This document shows, piece by piece, positions 31,078 through 39,927 of a DNA stretch of 54,277 bases. The DNA lies in contig NZ_RCUA01000019.1 in the NCBI RefSeq assembly GCF_003731635.1, forward strand, positions 1 to 54,277, written 5' to 3'. The notes beneath the pieces are model-generated. The model saw only the letters and a program-made list of their open reading frames with translations. It was not told the origin of the DNA and did not search any database. The translations under genes and the position numbers were made by a program. The first letter of the stretch is position 1; every line of letters begins with the position of its first letter. Origin of the DNA: Marisediminitalea oceani. GTDB lineage: Bacteria; Pseudomonadota; Gammaproteobacteria; Enterobacterales; Alteromonadaceae.

Positions 31078-31467
31078 ATGACAACGAAACAAGTGCAAAA
31101 ATTTGGTCAGGAACGCAGGAAGAAATCCCGCGAGCAGGATACTTATTACAAGGTGGTTGTTACCTTAAATTCCCTCGCCTGGTTATCGCTGCTTATTTGC
31201 TTAATTTTATTTCATTTCGCCCGGCCGGAAATGGTTTCCGGTGTGCAACAGTTCTGGGGAATTGAAGGGCGCACCAGCTGGTCTGCTGAATATATCGATG
31301 CGCTGGTAATGTTACTGCAGGCTTGTCTGGTAACCAGCTTAGTCACCATGTTTTTGCGTTCGCGCCGCAACCGCCGTAAAAGCGACCGTTATGGTGTTAA
31401 CTTATTTATTCTGGCCGGGATCAGCTCATTGAGCCTGGTTACCCTTAATGCTGCAGCGCTGTCATGA
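31078..31467 (+). CDS. Small inner-membrane protein of unknown function
   Basis: The 129-residue product has three hydrophobic helices, at residues about 28-48 (LNSLAWLSLLICLILFHFA), 72-92 and 107-127, and a highly basic N-terminus (GQERRKKSREQD). A basic loop (RSRRNRRKSDRYG) lies between helices 2 and 3, which suggests an inside location. No family is recognised and no strong ribosome binding site is seen. It converges with the antiporter gene, leaving a 23-base gap. Confidence 0.6.
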   Translation: MTTKQVQKFGQERRKKSREQDTYYKVVVTLNSLAWLSLLICLILFHFARPEMVSGVQQFWGIEGRTSWSAEYIDALVMLLQACLVTSLVTMFLRSRRNRRKSDRYGVNLFILAGISSLSLVTLNAAALS

Positions 31468-31490
31468 GCCAGCGCTGCCAGCAATTATTA

Positions 31491-32465
31491 CTAGCCGCCG
31501 ATAAAGCTACTGTTAATTAAATACCAGGTGTAACCTGCGTATGCGGCTACAAACACACCACCTTCCAGCCTGTTCAGGCGACCAGGCCCCTTAAGGCCAA
31601 TACAGAAAATAAACAAAGCAACCGACGCCACCAGCATAAACAGGACGTCGCGATAGAGGAAGTCTGAGCTGACTTCCATGGGGTGAATGACCCCGGCAAT
31701 GCCGACAACCGCCAGGGTATTAAACATGTTGGAGCCAATCACGTTGCCAAGCGCAAGGTCGTGTTCGCCTTTTTTCACCGCAACCAGTGAAGAAGCCAGT
31801 TCCGGTAAGGACGTGCCAATGGCAATAATGGTTAAACCAATAACCACATCACTAACACCAAAGTAGGTCGCAACTTCCACCGCGCCCCATACTAATAATC
31901 TGGAGCTGGCTACCAGAATGATAAGCCCTATTACCAGCCACAGAGTCTCCTTCTTAAGGTTAGTATCGGCAAGATTAAGCTCTTCATCGTATTCTGCGGC
32001 GAGGGCGTCTTTGTCGCCGCTCATACCTGTCCAGATACTCCAGGAGATCAACAGAATAAACAGGCCGAGCAGGGAAAAAGCGTCATCTTTTGACACTTGT
32101 AAATCGAGCACCTGCCAGGCTGCAAAGAAGGTCAGGCCCAGCATGATAGGCAGTTCTTTACGGATAATTTGAGAGCGAACCGCTATCGGGCTGATAAGCG
32201 CCGTAATACCAAGAATTAGTGCGATGTTAGCGATGTTGGAGCCGTACGCGTTACCCAGTGCGATGCCTGAACTTTGTTCCATTGCGGCAATAATCGACAC
32301 GATGATCTCTGGCGCTGAGGTGCCAAAGCCAATGATCAGCATCCCGATAAGAATTGGCGACAGGCCAAAATGTTTGGCAACAACCGCAGCGCCTCCAACA
32401 AACTTATCTGCACTCCACAATAATAAGGGTAACCCGACGAGAATAGCGACACTCGCTAACAACAT
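31491..32465 (-). CDS. Calcium/sodium antiporter (CaCA family, YrbG-like)
   Basis: This membrane antiporter has the two inverted alpha repeats typical of K+-dependent Na+/Ca2+ exchanger relatives. GFGTSAPEIIVS and GNAYGSNIANIALILG form the first; AIGTSLPELASSL and GNVIGSNMFNTLAVVG form the second. Both repeats keep the ion-ligand Glu/Pro and Asn residues. The ATG at 32465, with AAGGAG five bases upstream, gives 324 residues, close to the 325 of E. coli YrbG. A longer frame to 32570 is rejected. About 11 helices are visible, with a short acidic loop (DKDALAAEYDEEL) at mid-protein. Confidence 0.9.
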   Translation of the reverse strand: MLLASVAILVGLPLLLWSADKFVGGAAVVAKHFGLSPILIGMLIIGFGTSAPEIIVSIIAAMEQSSGIALGNAYGSNIANIALILGITALISPIAVRSQIIRKELPIMLGLTFFAAWQVLDLQVSKDDAFSLLGLFILLISWSIWTGMSGDKDALAAEYDEELNLADTNLKKETLWLVIGLIILVASSRLLVWGAVEVATYFGVSDVVIGLTIIAIGTSLPELASSLVAVKKGEHDLALGNVIGSNMFNTLAVVGIAGVIHPMEVSSDFLYRDVLFMLVASVALFIFCIGLKGPGRLNRLEGGVFVAAYAGYTWYLINSSFIGG

Positions 32466-32679
32466 ATAATCTCCTTGAACAACCTGTGCACCAACCAATG
32501 GTACCGGGGTAGGCGCAGAATAGAGCATAACCCTTTCACATTGCAAATACATCAGTCGCAGCAGAAACAAAACAGGTCGTAACGATAAAAATAATCCGTT
32601 ATTCGCGCGACTCGCTTACCAGTACTATAGCGCAATAAATCAACGCTGGCAGCGATCTGGCAATAGGGCCGATTGTCTG

Positions 32680-32689
32680 CGAACGTTCG
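32680..32689. other. Ten-base palindrome upstream of the ATP-grasp gene
   Basis: CGAACGTTCG is a perfect palindrome 21 bases before the ATG of the ATP-grasp ligase gene. It could be an operator. The rest of the 245-base divergent gap shows no convincing promoter pair. Confidence 0.35.
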
Positions 32690-32710
32690 TGTAAGGACAT
32701 TCAACTTTTC

Positions 32711-34162
32711 ATGCATCACACTCTGATTGTGGCAAATCAACACATCACGCTGGACGTACCCTCATTAACCGTTTTGAGTTTTGAGCAATATCTGTCGGAT
32801 TATCCAAAATGGAACGAACCGAAAACGCGGGTTATTAACCTCTGTGACACAGACCAATACCTGAGTAACGGTTATTACTGTTCATTGCTTGCAGAAGCCC
32901 GGCAGCACCGGGTGATCCCCAGTGTAAATACCATTAATGATTTACGCCTGGTTAAAGCCGGACAGGAAGGTCAGTCGCTGGTCATTAAACCTCAGGAAAA
33001 GGCCATTATCGAAAGCCTTGGCGGTGAGTTTTTTGTGTGCTTTGGTAAAACGGAAGACAGCCGTCTGAAACGTATTGCCGCCTCTGCTTTTGGTCGTTAT
33101 CCAAGTCCGCTGTTGAAGCTCACCGTTCGTCAGGAGCAGGCCACTGTTGCCTGCGTATCGGTAGGTTTTAATGCGATCCCGGAGGCGCTGCAAAGCAGCT
33201 TCGTTGAGCGACTGAGTCAGTTTACTCAGCAGCAATGGCGCACTTCAGCAAAGAACAAACAATCCCGCTGGGACATGGCGATTCTGGTCGACCCGCAGGA
33301 ATCAACGCCACCCAGTGACAAAAAAGCCATAGCCCAGTTTGTTAAAGCGGCTGGCAAAGCGGGCTTCCATGCCGAAGTGGTAACCGCAGAGACCATTGGT
33401 GACGTGGCGCAGTACGATGCCCTGTTTATTCGCGAAACCACTGCGATTGACCATCAGACTTACCGCCTGGCTCGCGCTGCGGAGCGTGAAGGCGTGGTGG
33501 TAATGGACGACAGTCAGTCCATATTGCGTTGTTGCAATAAGATTTTCCTGCAGGATGCTTTTAGTTATCACAAGGTGCCTGCACCAAAGAGCCAGTTTGT
33601 GACCGATGCAGAATTAACTACGTGTGAGGCTTTAATAGATACATTGCAGTTGCCAATTATTTTAAAGCTACCGGAGAGCTCCTTCTCCAAAGGCGTATAT
33701 AAAGTGGAAACTCTGGCTGCCTTGCAAGACAAACTCGCTAAGATGCTTGAAGCCTCCGCGTTAGTGCTGGCCCAGGAGTACATTTTTACGGAGTTTGACT
33801 GGCGCATAGGCATGCTTGGTGGCCGGCCAATATATGCCTGTAAGTATTTTATGGCGCGTAATCACTGGCAGATTTATAACCACGCAGATGGTAAATCAGA
33901 CTCGGGTGACTTCGTTACCATGCCAACCTTCGAAGTGCCTAAACAGGTACTCAAGGCGGCGATTGCGGCGGCTGATGTAGCGGGGAAAGGGCTGTACGGC
34001 GTGGACATAAAACAACGGGGTAATAAAGTTTATGTGATTGAAGTGAACGACAATCCCAATATTGATGCCGGCATTGAAGATAAATACCTGGGCAACGAAT
34101 TATACTTGCTGATCATGCAGGAATTCGTCAGCCGCCTTGAACGCCGGGGGCGCCAGGCATGA
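32711..34162 (+). CDS. RimK-family ATP-grasp ligase
   Basis: ATP-grasp ligases of this group join a carboxylate to an amine, usually adding Glu or other residues to a peptide or protein. The 483-residue product has an N-terminal region (LSNGYYCSLLAEARQHRVIPSV in two pieces) typical of this two-gene family. The C-terminal ATP-grasp domain is visible as ILKLPESSFSKGVYKV, LAQEYIFTEFDWRIGMLGG and VIEVNDNPNIDAG, where the Glu, Asn and Asp are Mg ligands. AAGGA lies 13 bases before the ATG, rather far. It overlaps the next gene by four bases (ATGA), indicating coupling. Confidence 0.9.
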   Translation: MHHTLIVANQHITLDVPSLTVLSFEQYLSDYPKWNEPKTRVINLCDTDQYLSNGYYCSLLAEARQHRVIPSVNTINDLRLVKAGQEGQSLVIKPQEKAIIESLGGEFFVCFGKTEDSRLKRIAASAFGRYPSPLLKLTVRQEQATVACVSVGFNAIPEALQSSFVERLSQFTQQQWRTSAKNKQSRWDMAILVDPQESTPPSDKKAIAQFVKAAGKAGFHAEVVTAETIGDVAQYDALFIRETTAIDHQTYRLARAAEREGVVVMDDSQSILRCCNKIFLQDAFSYHKVPAPKSQFVTDAELTTCEALIDTLQLPIILKLPESSFSKGVYKVETLAALQDKLAKMLEASALVLAQEYIFTEFDWRIGMLGGRPIYACKYFMARNHWQIYNHADGKSDSGDFVTMPTFEVPKQVLKAAIAAADVAGKGLYGVDIKQRGNKVYVIEVNDNPNIDAGIEDKYLGNELYLLIMQEFVSRLERRGRQA

Positions 34163-35334
34163 ACGCCGAACATTCGCCCTGGTTGTTAAGGCCTGCGCAT
34201 AACAGCGATCTGGCTGCGCTGCTGGCGCTGGAAAATAATTGTTTCAGTGCTGACAGGCTTAGTCGTCGCAGCTTCCGACATTACCTGCACAGCAGCAATG
34301 CTGAGATGGTGGTGGCCGATGCCGAAGGTGAGCTGGTGGGTTATGGATTACTTTTAGTCCGGCGTGGTACGTTGCTAACCCGCTTATATTCGCTGGCTGT
34401 TGCGCCACAAGCGCGCGGGCAGGGGATGGCAGAAGCTATTATTGGGTATCTGGAAAAACGCGCAAGTAAACGCGGCAAACGATATATGCGGCTGGAAGTG
34501 GCTGAGCACAATGCGTCGGCCATCAGACTCTATACACGGTTGGGGTTTGAGTCGTTCGCGGTGACTCCCCACTACTATGAAGATGACGCCACCGCCATCC
34601 GCATGCAAAAAGCATTGCCGCTGGATACACCGGATATTCAGCACAGGTTATGCCCCTGGTATCAGCAATCCACGGCATTTACCTGTGGGCCAGCCAGTCT
34701 GATGATGGCGATGGCTATGATTGACCCGTCGGTGCGGTTATCCCAGGCTGAAGAGTTCGCTATCTGGCGTGAATCGAATACCGTTTACATGACCAGCGGG
34801 CCGGCAGGCACGCACCCATTAGGTTTAGCAATGTCAGCCATGGAGAGGGGCTTTGATGTCAAAGTGTATTTAAGTCACGAAGGGCCACTATTTGTCGACG
34901 GCGTACGCAATGAGCACAAGCGCCAGACCCTGGCCATCGTTGAGCAACAGTTTGTGGTAGAAGCCGAAGCTCGTCAGGTACCGGTATTCTACAGTAACTG
35001 GCTGGATATTCTGGATAAGGAAGCCAATACACCGCATAGTGCACTGATGTGTTTAATCAGTACCTATCGGCTGGACCGCTCTAAAGCGCCCCACTGGGTA
35101 GTGCTCACCGGGACCGATGAACACTGCGTGTATATTCACGATCCGGACCCTGATACCGACACGGCCGTATCACGATATCTCGATTACCAGCACGTGCCCG
35201 TTGCCCGGGAAGACTTCCAGCGCATGACCAGCTATGGCAAGCGCCGGGTTCAGGCCGCGATTGTGTTACGGCGGCGGCTCCCGGAACTGGGGAGCGGCGA
35301 ACTAATGTGCAGTGATTTTGATCTGGCGGTTTAA
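34159..35334 (+). CDS. GNAT acetyltransferase fused to a C39-like cysteine peptidase
   Basis: Two domains are fused in 391 residues. Residues about 8-150 are a RimI-like GNAT domain: LYSLAVAPQARGQGMAEAII binds acetyl-CoA and ASAIRLYTRLGFE is the end motif. Residues about 160-380 are a C39-type papain-like peptidase (DUF3335 group). C176 lies in QSTAFTCGPASLMM with the oxyanion Gln at 170, His in APHWVVLTG, and Asp in YIHDPDPD. All three catalytic residues are intact. The coupled ATP-grasp ligase upstream suggests a peptide-modifying and peptide-cleaving pair. Its last 33 bases overlap the convergent small gene. Confidence 0.88.
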   Translation: MNAEHSPWLLRPAHNSDLAALLALENNCFSADRLSRRSFRHYLHSSNAEMVVADAEGELVGYGLLLVRRGTLLTRLYSLAVAPQARGQGMAEAIIGYLEKRASKRGKRYMRLEVAEHNASAIRLYTRLGFESFAVTPHYYEDDATAIRMQKALPLDTPDIQHRLCPWYQQSTAFTCGPASLMMAMAMIDPSVRLSQAEEFAIWRESNTVYMTSGPAGTHPLGLAMSAMERGFDVKVYLSHEGPLFVDGVRNEHKRQTLAIVEQQFVVEAEARQVPVFYSNWLDILDKEANTPHSALMCLISTYRLDRSKAPHWVVLTGTDEHCVYIHDPDPDTDTAVSRYLDYQHVPVAREDFQRMTSYGKRRVQAAIVLRRRLPELGSGELMCSDFDLAV

Positions 35335-35589
35335 ATTCCGCATAGCTTCAACTAACTGCAGTAAATCATTAACTGTGCCTTTGAAAGCCGAACGCTTGGT
35401 GACCATCTGATTACCTGCGTGGCTTAACTGACCCTGGTTGGCCGGATCGAACATTTCGGTTTTCTCGGCCAGAGAATCCCACTCTGCCTGGAATGAGGCA
35501 GGGATAAGGTGACGCTTGGCCATCAGTTTGTCTCTGATTTGCAACAGTTGGCCAGTAATTAATGTCTGATTTTTCGGTGTATCTGTCAT
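35302..35589 (-). CDS. Small soluble protein of unknown function
   Basis: The ATG at 35589 follows AGGAAA at a suitable distance and gives 95 residues. It is helical and mostly polar: TGQLLQIRDKLMAKRHLIPA, then DSLAEKTEMFDPANQGQLSHAGNQ split by polar turns, then NDLLQLVEAMRNLNRQ. No membrane segment and no recognised family. Its end overlaps the GNAT-peptidase gene by 33 bases on the other strand. A real gene is supported by the start site and ordered composition, but not proved. Confidence 0.55.
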   Translation of the reverse strand: MTDTPKNQTLITGQLLQIRDKLMAKRHLIPASFQAEWDSLAEKTEMFDPANQGQLSHAGNQMVTKRSAFKGTVNDLLQLVEAMRNLNRQIKITAH

Positions 35590-35712
35590 GGTTATTTTCC
35601 TCACTTCAATCGCATGGCCCTTGAAAGTGGGGCGTTTCGCGATACTGGATAAATATTAATCGATAAATTGTAAATAAAAGGTGTATACCATGATGATCAG
35701 GTAGCAATTTTG

Positions 35713-35736
35713 ATACCTGAATAAGCACTCAGGTAT
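35713..35736. repeat. Perfect 8-bp inverted repeat
   Basis: ATACCTGA (35713-35720) and TCAGGTAT (35729-35736) are exact inverted copies with an eight-base gap. They lie between the DUF2937-like gene and the small gene at 35302-35589. The T- and A-runs flank it the wrong way round for a minus-strand terminator, so an operator or RNA hairpin is likelier. Confidence 0.5.
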
Positions 35737-35743
35737 AAAAAAG

Positions 35744-36259
35744 TTAATGGCTGAAGACCTGACGGTGCTTTTTGCGTCGATGGCGAAGCCAGGCTACCGG
35801 TAGCCAAAGCAGTAAATACAGGCTAAGAGAGGTAATCAGTGCAGAGCCAACGGCCTGCGGTTTGAGTGGCAAAGATGGCTGGTAGAGGTTTAACACCTGA
35901 CCGAGTCGCTGGTACTGGGCAGGTTGAGCAAAATACCAGGCTTGCTCAAAATAGTTGCTGGTGCGCAGGTTATTCAGGGCTTGCTGAGCCTCTTTATGTG
36001 CCAGCAACACGGTTTGTTTGTGCCTTGCATCGTCACGCACCAGCGCGTCCTGATTGGCCTGCAGGGCAGTGAGCATAGCGTTGATATCGGTGTAACCGTA
36101 GGTGTCGGCCAATTGCTGATAATGATCTACCTCGGCCTGGGTGGCATCCACATAGCCGTTGAGATATTGCACATAATGGTCGGTGACAATCGGCACCTGT
36201 AGCATCAGGATGAGTAGCGCGGCAAACACTATCTTGTCGATTAATCGCAGGATAATCAT
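35744..36259 (-). CDS. DUF2937-like membrane protein
   Basis: The 171-residue protein has an N-terminal hydrophobic helix (VFAALLILMLQVPIVTDHYV), a long soluble helical part, and a C-terminal helix (ALITSLSLYLLLWLPVAWL) ending in a basic tail. QVPIVTDHYVQYLNGYVDATQ and the closing layout resemble the DUF2937 family of unknown function. It starts 22 bases after bioA ends on the same strand and is probably co-transcribed with it; no biotin role is known. AAGGAG lies about 11 bases before the ATG. Confidence 0.65.
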   Translation of the reverse strand: MIILRLIDKIVFAALLILMLQVPIVTDHYVQYLNGYVDATQAEVDHYQQLADTYGYTDINAMLTALQANQDALVRDDARHKQTVLLAHKEAQQALNNLRTSNYFEQAWYFAQPAQYQRLGQVLNLYQPSLPLKPQAVGSALITSLSLYLLLWLPVAWLRHRRKKHRQVFSH

Positions 36260-36281
36260 TGATTGCGCGCTCCTTAATGTC

Positions 36282-37568
36282 TTAACCGTAAGTGTGGCTC
36301 AGGCAGTGATAGATGGCATCACTTAAGCGGCTGAGATGCTCAGATGAAATGACGTAGGGGGGCATAATATACACCAGCTTGCCAAATGGTCGGATCCACA
36401 CGCCATTTTTTACAAACAAAGGCTGTAAACGTTTCATATCTACCGGGTGTTTGGTTTCCACTACGCCAATAGCACCTAATATTCTGACATCCTGCACGCA
36501 GGCAAGTTCATTACAGCGGGAAAGCTCGGCTTTAAGCTGGGTTTCTATGCCTTGTACCTGAACCTGCCAGTCACCCTGATTAATCAGTGATAAGCTCGCA
36601 CCGGCCACCGCGCATGCCAGCGGGTTACCCATGAAGGTGGGACCGTGCATAAATACGCCGGGATTACCTTCACAAACACCGCGTGCCACATCCTCGGTAC
36701 ACAGCGTGGCCGCCAGCGTCATGTAACCGCCGGTCAGAGCCTTGCCAACACACATAATGTCCGGGCTAATCTCGGCATGATCGCAGCCAAACAGCTTACC
36801 GGTGCGACCGAATCCGGTGGCAATTTCATCGCAAATCAGTAACACATCGTAAGTATCGCAAAGCTGACGACATCGGCGTAAATATTCGGGATGATAAAAC
36901 CGCATTCCGCCAGCACCCTGCACAACAGGCTCGAGGATCAGCGCCGCCAGCTCTTCGTGGTGGCGGGCAAAAAGCTCTTCCAGCGGCAGAATGTCGTCTT
37001 CACTGAAAGCCTGACCAAAGCGGGTCTGTGGCGCTGGAGCAAAAACGTGCTTGGTTAGGCTGTTGGTAAACAGGCTGTGCATGCCATTAACCGGATCACA
37101 AACCGACATAGCGGCAAAGGTGTCGCCGTGATAGCCATTGCGGGGCGCAATAAGCCGCGATTTTTCCGGTCGGCCCTGACACGCCCAGTACTGTACGGCC
37201 ATTTTAATGGCCACTTCCACTGATACTGAGCCGGAGTCAGCCAGAAATACCCGCTCAAGGCCCGCCGGTGCCATGCTTAGCAGCTGCCGGCACAGATTAA
37301 CGGCTGGTTCGTGGGTCAGGCCGCCAAACATGACATGGCTAAACTTATCAACTTGCTGGTGGGCGGCGGCATTGAGTGCCGGGTGATTGTATCCGTGGAT
37401 AGCGGCCCACCAACTGGACATACCGTCAACCAGGGTTTCTCCCGAGGCCAGGCTAATCTCGGCACCACTGGCGCCACTGACCTCAAAACAAGGCAAGGGA
37501 TCGATGGCTGAAGTATAAGGATGCCAGATATGTTGTTGGTCAAATTCTTTGTTGGTTAAATTATGCAC
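36282..37568 (-). CDS. bioA: Adenosylmethionine-8-amino-7-oxononanoate aminotransferase
   Basis: BioA transfers the amino group of SAM to KAPA to make DAPA, the third step of biotin ring assembly. The PLP class III fold shows HIWHPYTS, DGMSSWWAAIHGYNHP, the RNGYHGDTFAAMS segment, LICDEIATGFGRTG, and the PLP Lys in VGKALTGGYM. The GTG at 37568 gives 428 residues, against 429 in E. coli, and begins shortly before FDQQHIWHPY as in the family. The frame remains open to an ATG at 37619, but that would run through the operator. The GTG lies only three bases from the operator, so the mRNA leader would be very short. Confidence 0.93.
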   Translation of the reverse strand: MHNLTNKEFDQQHIWHPYTSAIDPLPCFEVSGASGAEISLASGETLVDGMSSWWAAIHGYNHPALNAAAHQQVDKFSHVMFGGLTHEPAVNLCRQLLSMAPAGLERVFLADSGSVSVEVAIKMAVQYWACQGRPEKSRLIAPRNGYHGDTFAAMSVCDPVNGMHSLFTNSLTKHVFAPAPQTRFGQAFSEDDILPLEELFARHHEELAALILEPVVQGAGGMRFYHPEYLRRCRQLCDTYDVLLICDEIATGFGRTGKLFGCDHAEISPDIMCVGKALTGGYMTLAATLCTEDVARGVCEGNPGVFMHGPTFMGNPLACAVAGASLSLINQGDWQVQVQGIETQLKAELSRCNELACVQDVRILGAIGVVETKHPVDMKRLQPLFVKNGVWIRPFGKLVYIMPPYVISSEHLSRLSDAIYHCLSHTYG

Positions 37569-37570
37569 AA

Positions 37571-37603
37571 TAGTAAAGTTTAAAAAGTTAATTTGGTTGA
37601 CAA
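37571..37603. promoter_or_regulatory. BirA (biotin repressor) operator between bioA and bioB
   Basis: The half sites TAGTAAAGT (37571-37579) and GGTTGACAA (37595-37603) are spaced by 15 bases, like the E. coli bio operator TTGTAAACC-N16-GGTTTACAA. The right half matches at 8 of 9 bases and the left half less well. The position, between divergent bioA and bioB, is as expected for BirA-biotinyl-AMP control of both directions. Confidence 0.75.
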
Positions 37604-37624
37604 GTCTTTGCTGCCGCATAGACT
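37597..37624 (+). promoter_or_regulatory. bioBFCD promoter
   Basis: TTGACA (37597-37602) and TAGACT (37619-37624) are 16 bases apart. The -35 lies inside the right half of the operator, so BirA binding would block it. The predicted start near 37631 leaves about 27 bases before bioB. Confidence 0.6.
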
Positions 37625-37657
37625 AAGCGACCAGACAATAAGAGTAAAGGATAGGCG

Positions 37658-38752
37658 ATGCTGGCATCACAACATAATAGCACTGAAGCGGTCGTTCGAC
37701 ATGACTGGACCCGGGAAGAAGTGGAGGCATTGTATGCGATGCCCTTCAACGATTTGTTATTTAAAGCCCAGGTGGTTCATCGTCAGCATTTCGACCCTAA
37801 TCAGGTGCAGGTGAGCACACTGTTATCAATCAAAACCGGCGCGTGCCCGGAAGATTGCAAATACTGCCCACAAAGCGCCCGCTATGATACCGGCCTTGAA
37901 AAAGAACGTCTGCTGGAAATCGAAAAGGTCATTGAACGCGCCAAAGAAGCTAAACAAACCGGCTCTACTCGTTTTTGTATGGGCGCGGCCTGGCGTAACC
38001 CTAAAGAGCGCGATATGCCTTACCTTACCCAAATGGTCGCCGAGGTGAAGGCGATGGGGCTGGAAACCTGCATGACGCTCGGTATGTTAACCCGCGACCA
38101 GGCGGTTGCCCTCAAACAAGCTGGTTTGGATTACTATAACCATAATCTGGATACCTCGCCGGAATTTTATGGCGATATTATTACCACCCGTACCTACCAG
38201 GATCGCCTCGATACCCTGCAAAATGTCCGCGAGGCGGGGATGAATGTGTGCTCGGGTGGCATTGTCGGCATGGGCGAAACACTGTCCGACCGCGCATCGC
38301 TGCTTATTCAGCTGGCCAATTTGCCGGAGCAGCCTCAGAGTGTGCCGATTAACATGCTGGTTAAGGTTGATGGCACGCCGCTGGACAAACTGGATGATAT
38401 GGAACCCTTTGATTTTATCCGTACTATTGCGGTAGCGCGTATCATGATGCCCAAGTCCCATGTTCGCCTGTCGGCGGGTCGTGAACAAATGAATGAGCAA
38501 ATGCAGGCGCTGTGTTTTATGGCCGGTGCCAATTCCATTTTTTATGGTTGTAAGCTGCTCACCACTTCAAATCCGGATACGCACGAGGACGTGGTGTTAT
38601 TTAAGAAGCTGGGCATTAATTCTGAGCGTACCCGGGAGTATTCTGACGAAGCGCACCAATTGGCGCTCGAGGAAGCTATCGAACAACAAAATGCTCCGCA
38701 GTCAGAACTATTTTATGACGCCACCGAAAAAGGTCAAACCGAGTCTGCATAA
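37658..38752 (+). CDS. bioB: Biotin synthase
   Basis: BioB is a radical-SAM enzyme inserting sulphur into dethiobiotin. The 4Fe-4S cluster is held by C63, C67 and C70 in [41 protein letters not shown] and SAGREQM are characteristic; the Arg in the last binds the 2Fe-2S cluster. Its 364 residues are longer than E. coli's 346, mostly in an N-terminal extension and an acidic C-terminus. AAAGGA lies about eight bases before the ATG. Its stop overlaps the bioF start by one base. Confidence 0.97.
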   Translation: MLASQHNSTEAVVRHDWTREEVEALYAMPFNDLLFKAQVVHRQHFDPNQVQVSTLLSIKTGACPEDCKYCPQSARYDTGLEKERLLEIEKVIERAKEAKQTGSTRFCMGAAWRNPKERDMPYLTQMVAEVKAMGLETCMTLGMLTRDQAVALKQAGLDYYNHNLDTSPEFYGDIITTRTYQDRLDTLQNVREAGMNVCSGGIVGMGETLSDRASLLIQLANLPEQPQSVPINMLVKVDGTPLDKLDDMEPFDFIRTIAVARIMMPKSHVRLSAGREQMNEQMQALCFMAGANSIFYGCKLLTTSNPDTHEDVVLFKKLGINSERTREYSDEAHQLALEEAIEQQNAPQSELFYDATEKGQTESA

Positions 38753-39927
38753 TGGCCTTTGATTTTATTGATACGCAGTTAACTGAGCGCCAGCAGCAGG
38801 GCTATTACCGCCAGCGCACCGCCATCGACTATGAGCGGGATGGCGTAATTGCCGTTGATGGTAAGCATTATCTTAACTTCGGCAGCAATGATTACTTAGG
38901 ACTGCGTCACGATCAGGGCGTATTACAGGCCTGGGTTGAAGGACTGGCGCAATTTGGTGCCGGCAGCGGTGCTTCTCCCTTGGTAACAGGTTACAGCGTG
39001 GCTCACCGTGAGCTCGAACTTATGCTGGCTGAAGCGTTGGGCTACGATGCGGTGCTGTTATTCAATTCCGGCTTTGCTGCCAATCAGGCCGTATGTCAGG
39101 CGTTATTTGCCTCGACCGGTGAGATTATTGCCGATAAATTTATGCACGCGTCGTTTATTGAAGGGGCGCTTGCCAGTCAGGGCAACCTGCGCCGCTTTGC
39201 CCATAACGATACTGCTCACCTTAAAACTCTGTTGACTAAGAGCGAAGGGTCAAACCGACTGATTGCCTCAGAAGGGGTGTTCAGTATGGATGGTGACAGC
39301 CCTGATGTTAACGCTTTGGTTAGTTGCGCCAAGCAGTCCGATAGCTGGCTGATGCTGGATGATGCCCATGCTTTTGGTGTTACCGGCGATAACGGTCTGG
39401 GCTCGGTGGAAACCTTTGGCCTCAAGCAGCAGGATTGTCAAATTGTTATGGGTACCTTCGGCAAAGCCGTGGGTACTGCCGGTGCTTTTGTGGCGGGTAG
39501 CCACAGCCTGATTGATTATCTGGTTAATTATGCCCGTCACTATATCTATTCTACGGCCTTTCCGCCGGCCCAGGCGGTCGCTACCATTTACGCGCTGAAC
39601 TGCGTGACCACTGGCTCCCAGCGCGAGCAGCTGCATGGCAATATTGCCTATTTTAGACAGCGCGCCAGGCAGGAAGGCCTGACACTACTCGACTCAGAAA
39701 GCGCCATTCAACCGTTAATTGTGGGTGAACCAGAACTGGCCCGCCAGTATTCCAAAGCATTGTCTGAAAGGGGGCTATGGGTGCCGGCCATGCGTCATCC
39801 AACGGTACCGAAAGGGTCGGATCGGCTGCGCATTACACTGAGTGCCGTGCACACCAGCCAGGACATAGACGCTCTGGTAGACGGACTGACTCTGGTGCGT
39901 CAGGAGTTACAACATGGCCCTGATTGA
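38752..39927 (+). CDS. bioF: 8-amino-7-oxononanoate synthase
   Basis: BioF condenses pimeloyl-ACP with alanine to form KAPA, using PLP. It shows NFGSNDYLGLR, the glycine loop GSGASPLVTGYS, SEGVFSMDGD, MLDDAHAFGVTG, and the PLP Lys in GTFGKAVGTAGA. Its 391 residues fit the family (E. coli 384). It is translationally coupled to bioB (TAATG) and overlaps bioC by 14 bases. Confidence 0.96.
   Translation: MAFDFIDTQLTERQQQGYYRQRTAIDYERDGVIAVDGKHYLNFGSNDYLGLRHDQGVLQAWVEGLAQFGAGSGASPLVTGYSVAHRELELMLAEALGYDAVLLFNSGFAANQAVCQALFASTGEIIADKFMHASFIEGALASQGNLRRFAHNDTAHLKTLLTKSEGSNRLIASEGVFSMDGDSPDVNALVSCAKQSDSWLMLDDAHAFGVTGDNGLGSVETFGLKQQDCQIVMGTFGKAVGTAGAFVAGSHSLIDYLVNYARHYIYSTAFPPAQAVATIYALNCVTTGSQREQLHGNIAYFRQRARQEGLTLLDSESAIQPLIVGEPELARQYSKALSERGLWVPAMRHPTVPKGSDRLRITLSAVHTSQDIDALVDGLTLVRQELQHGPD

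Noticed and set aside
35713..35736. Terminator after the DUF2937-like gene
   Set aside because: The T-run precedes and the A-run follows the stem on the minus strand, the reverse of an intrinsic terminator.
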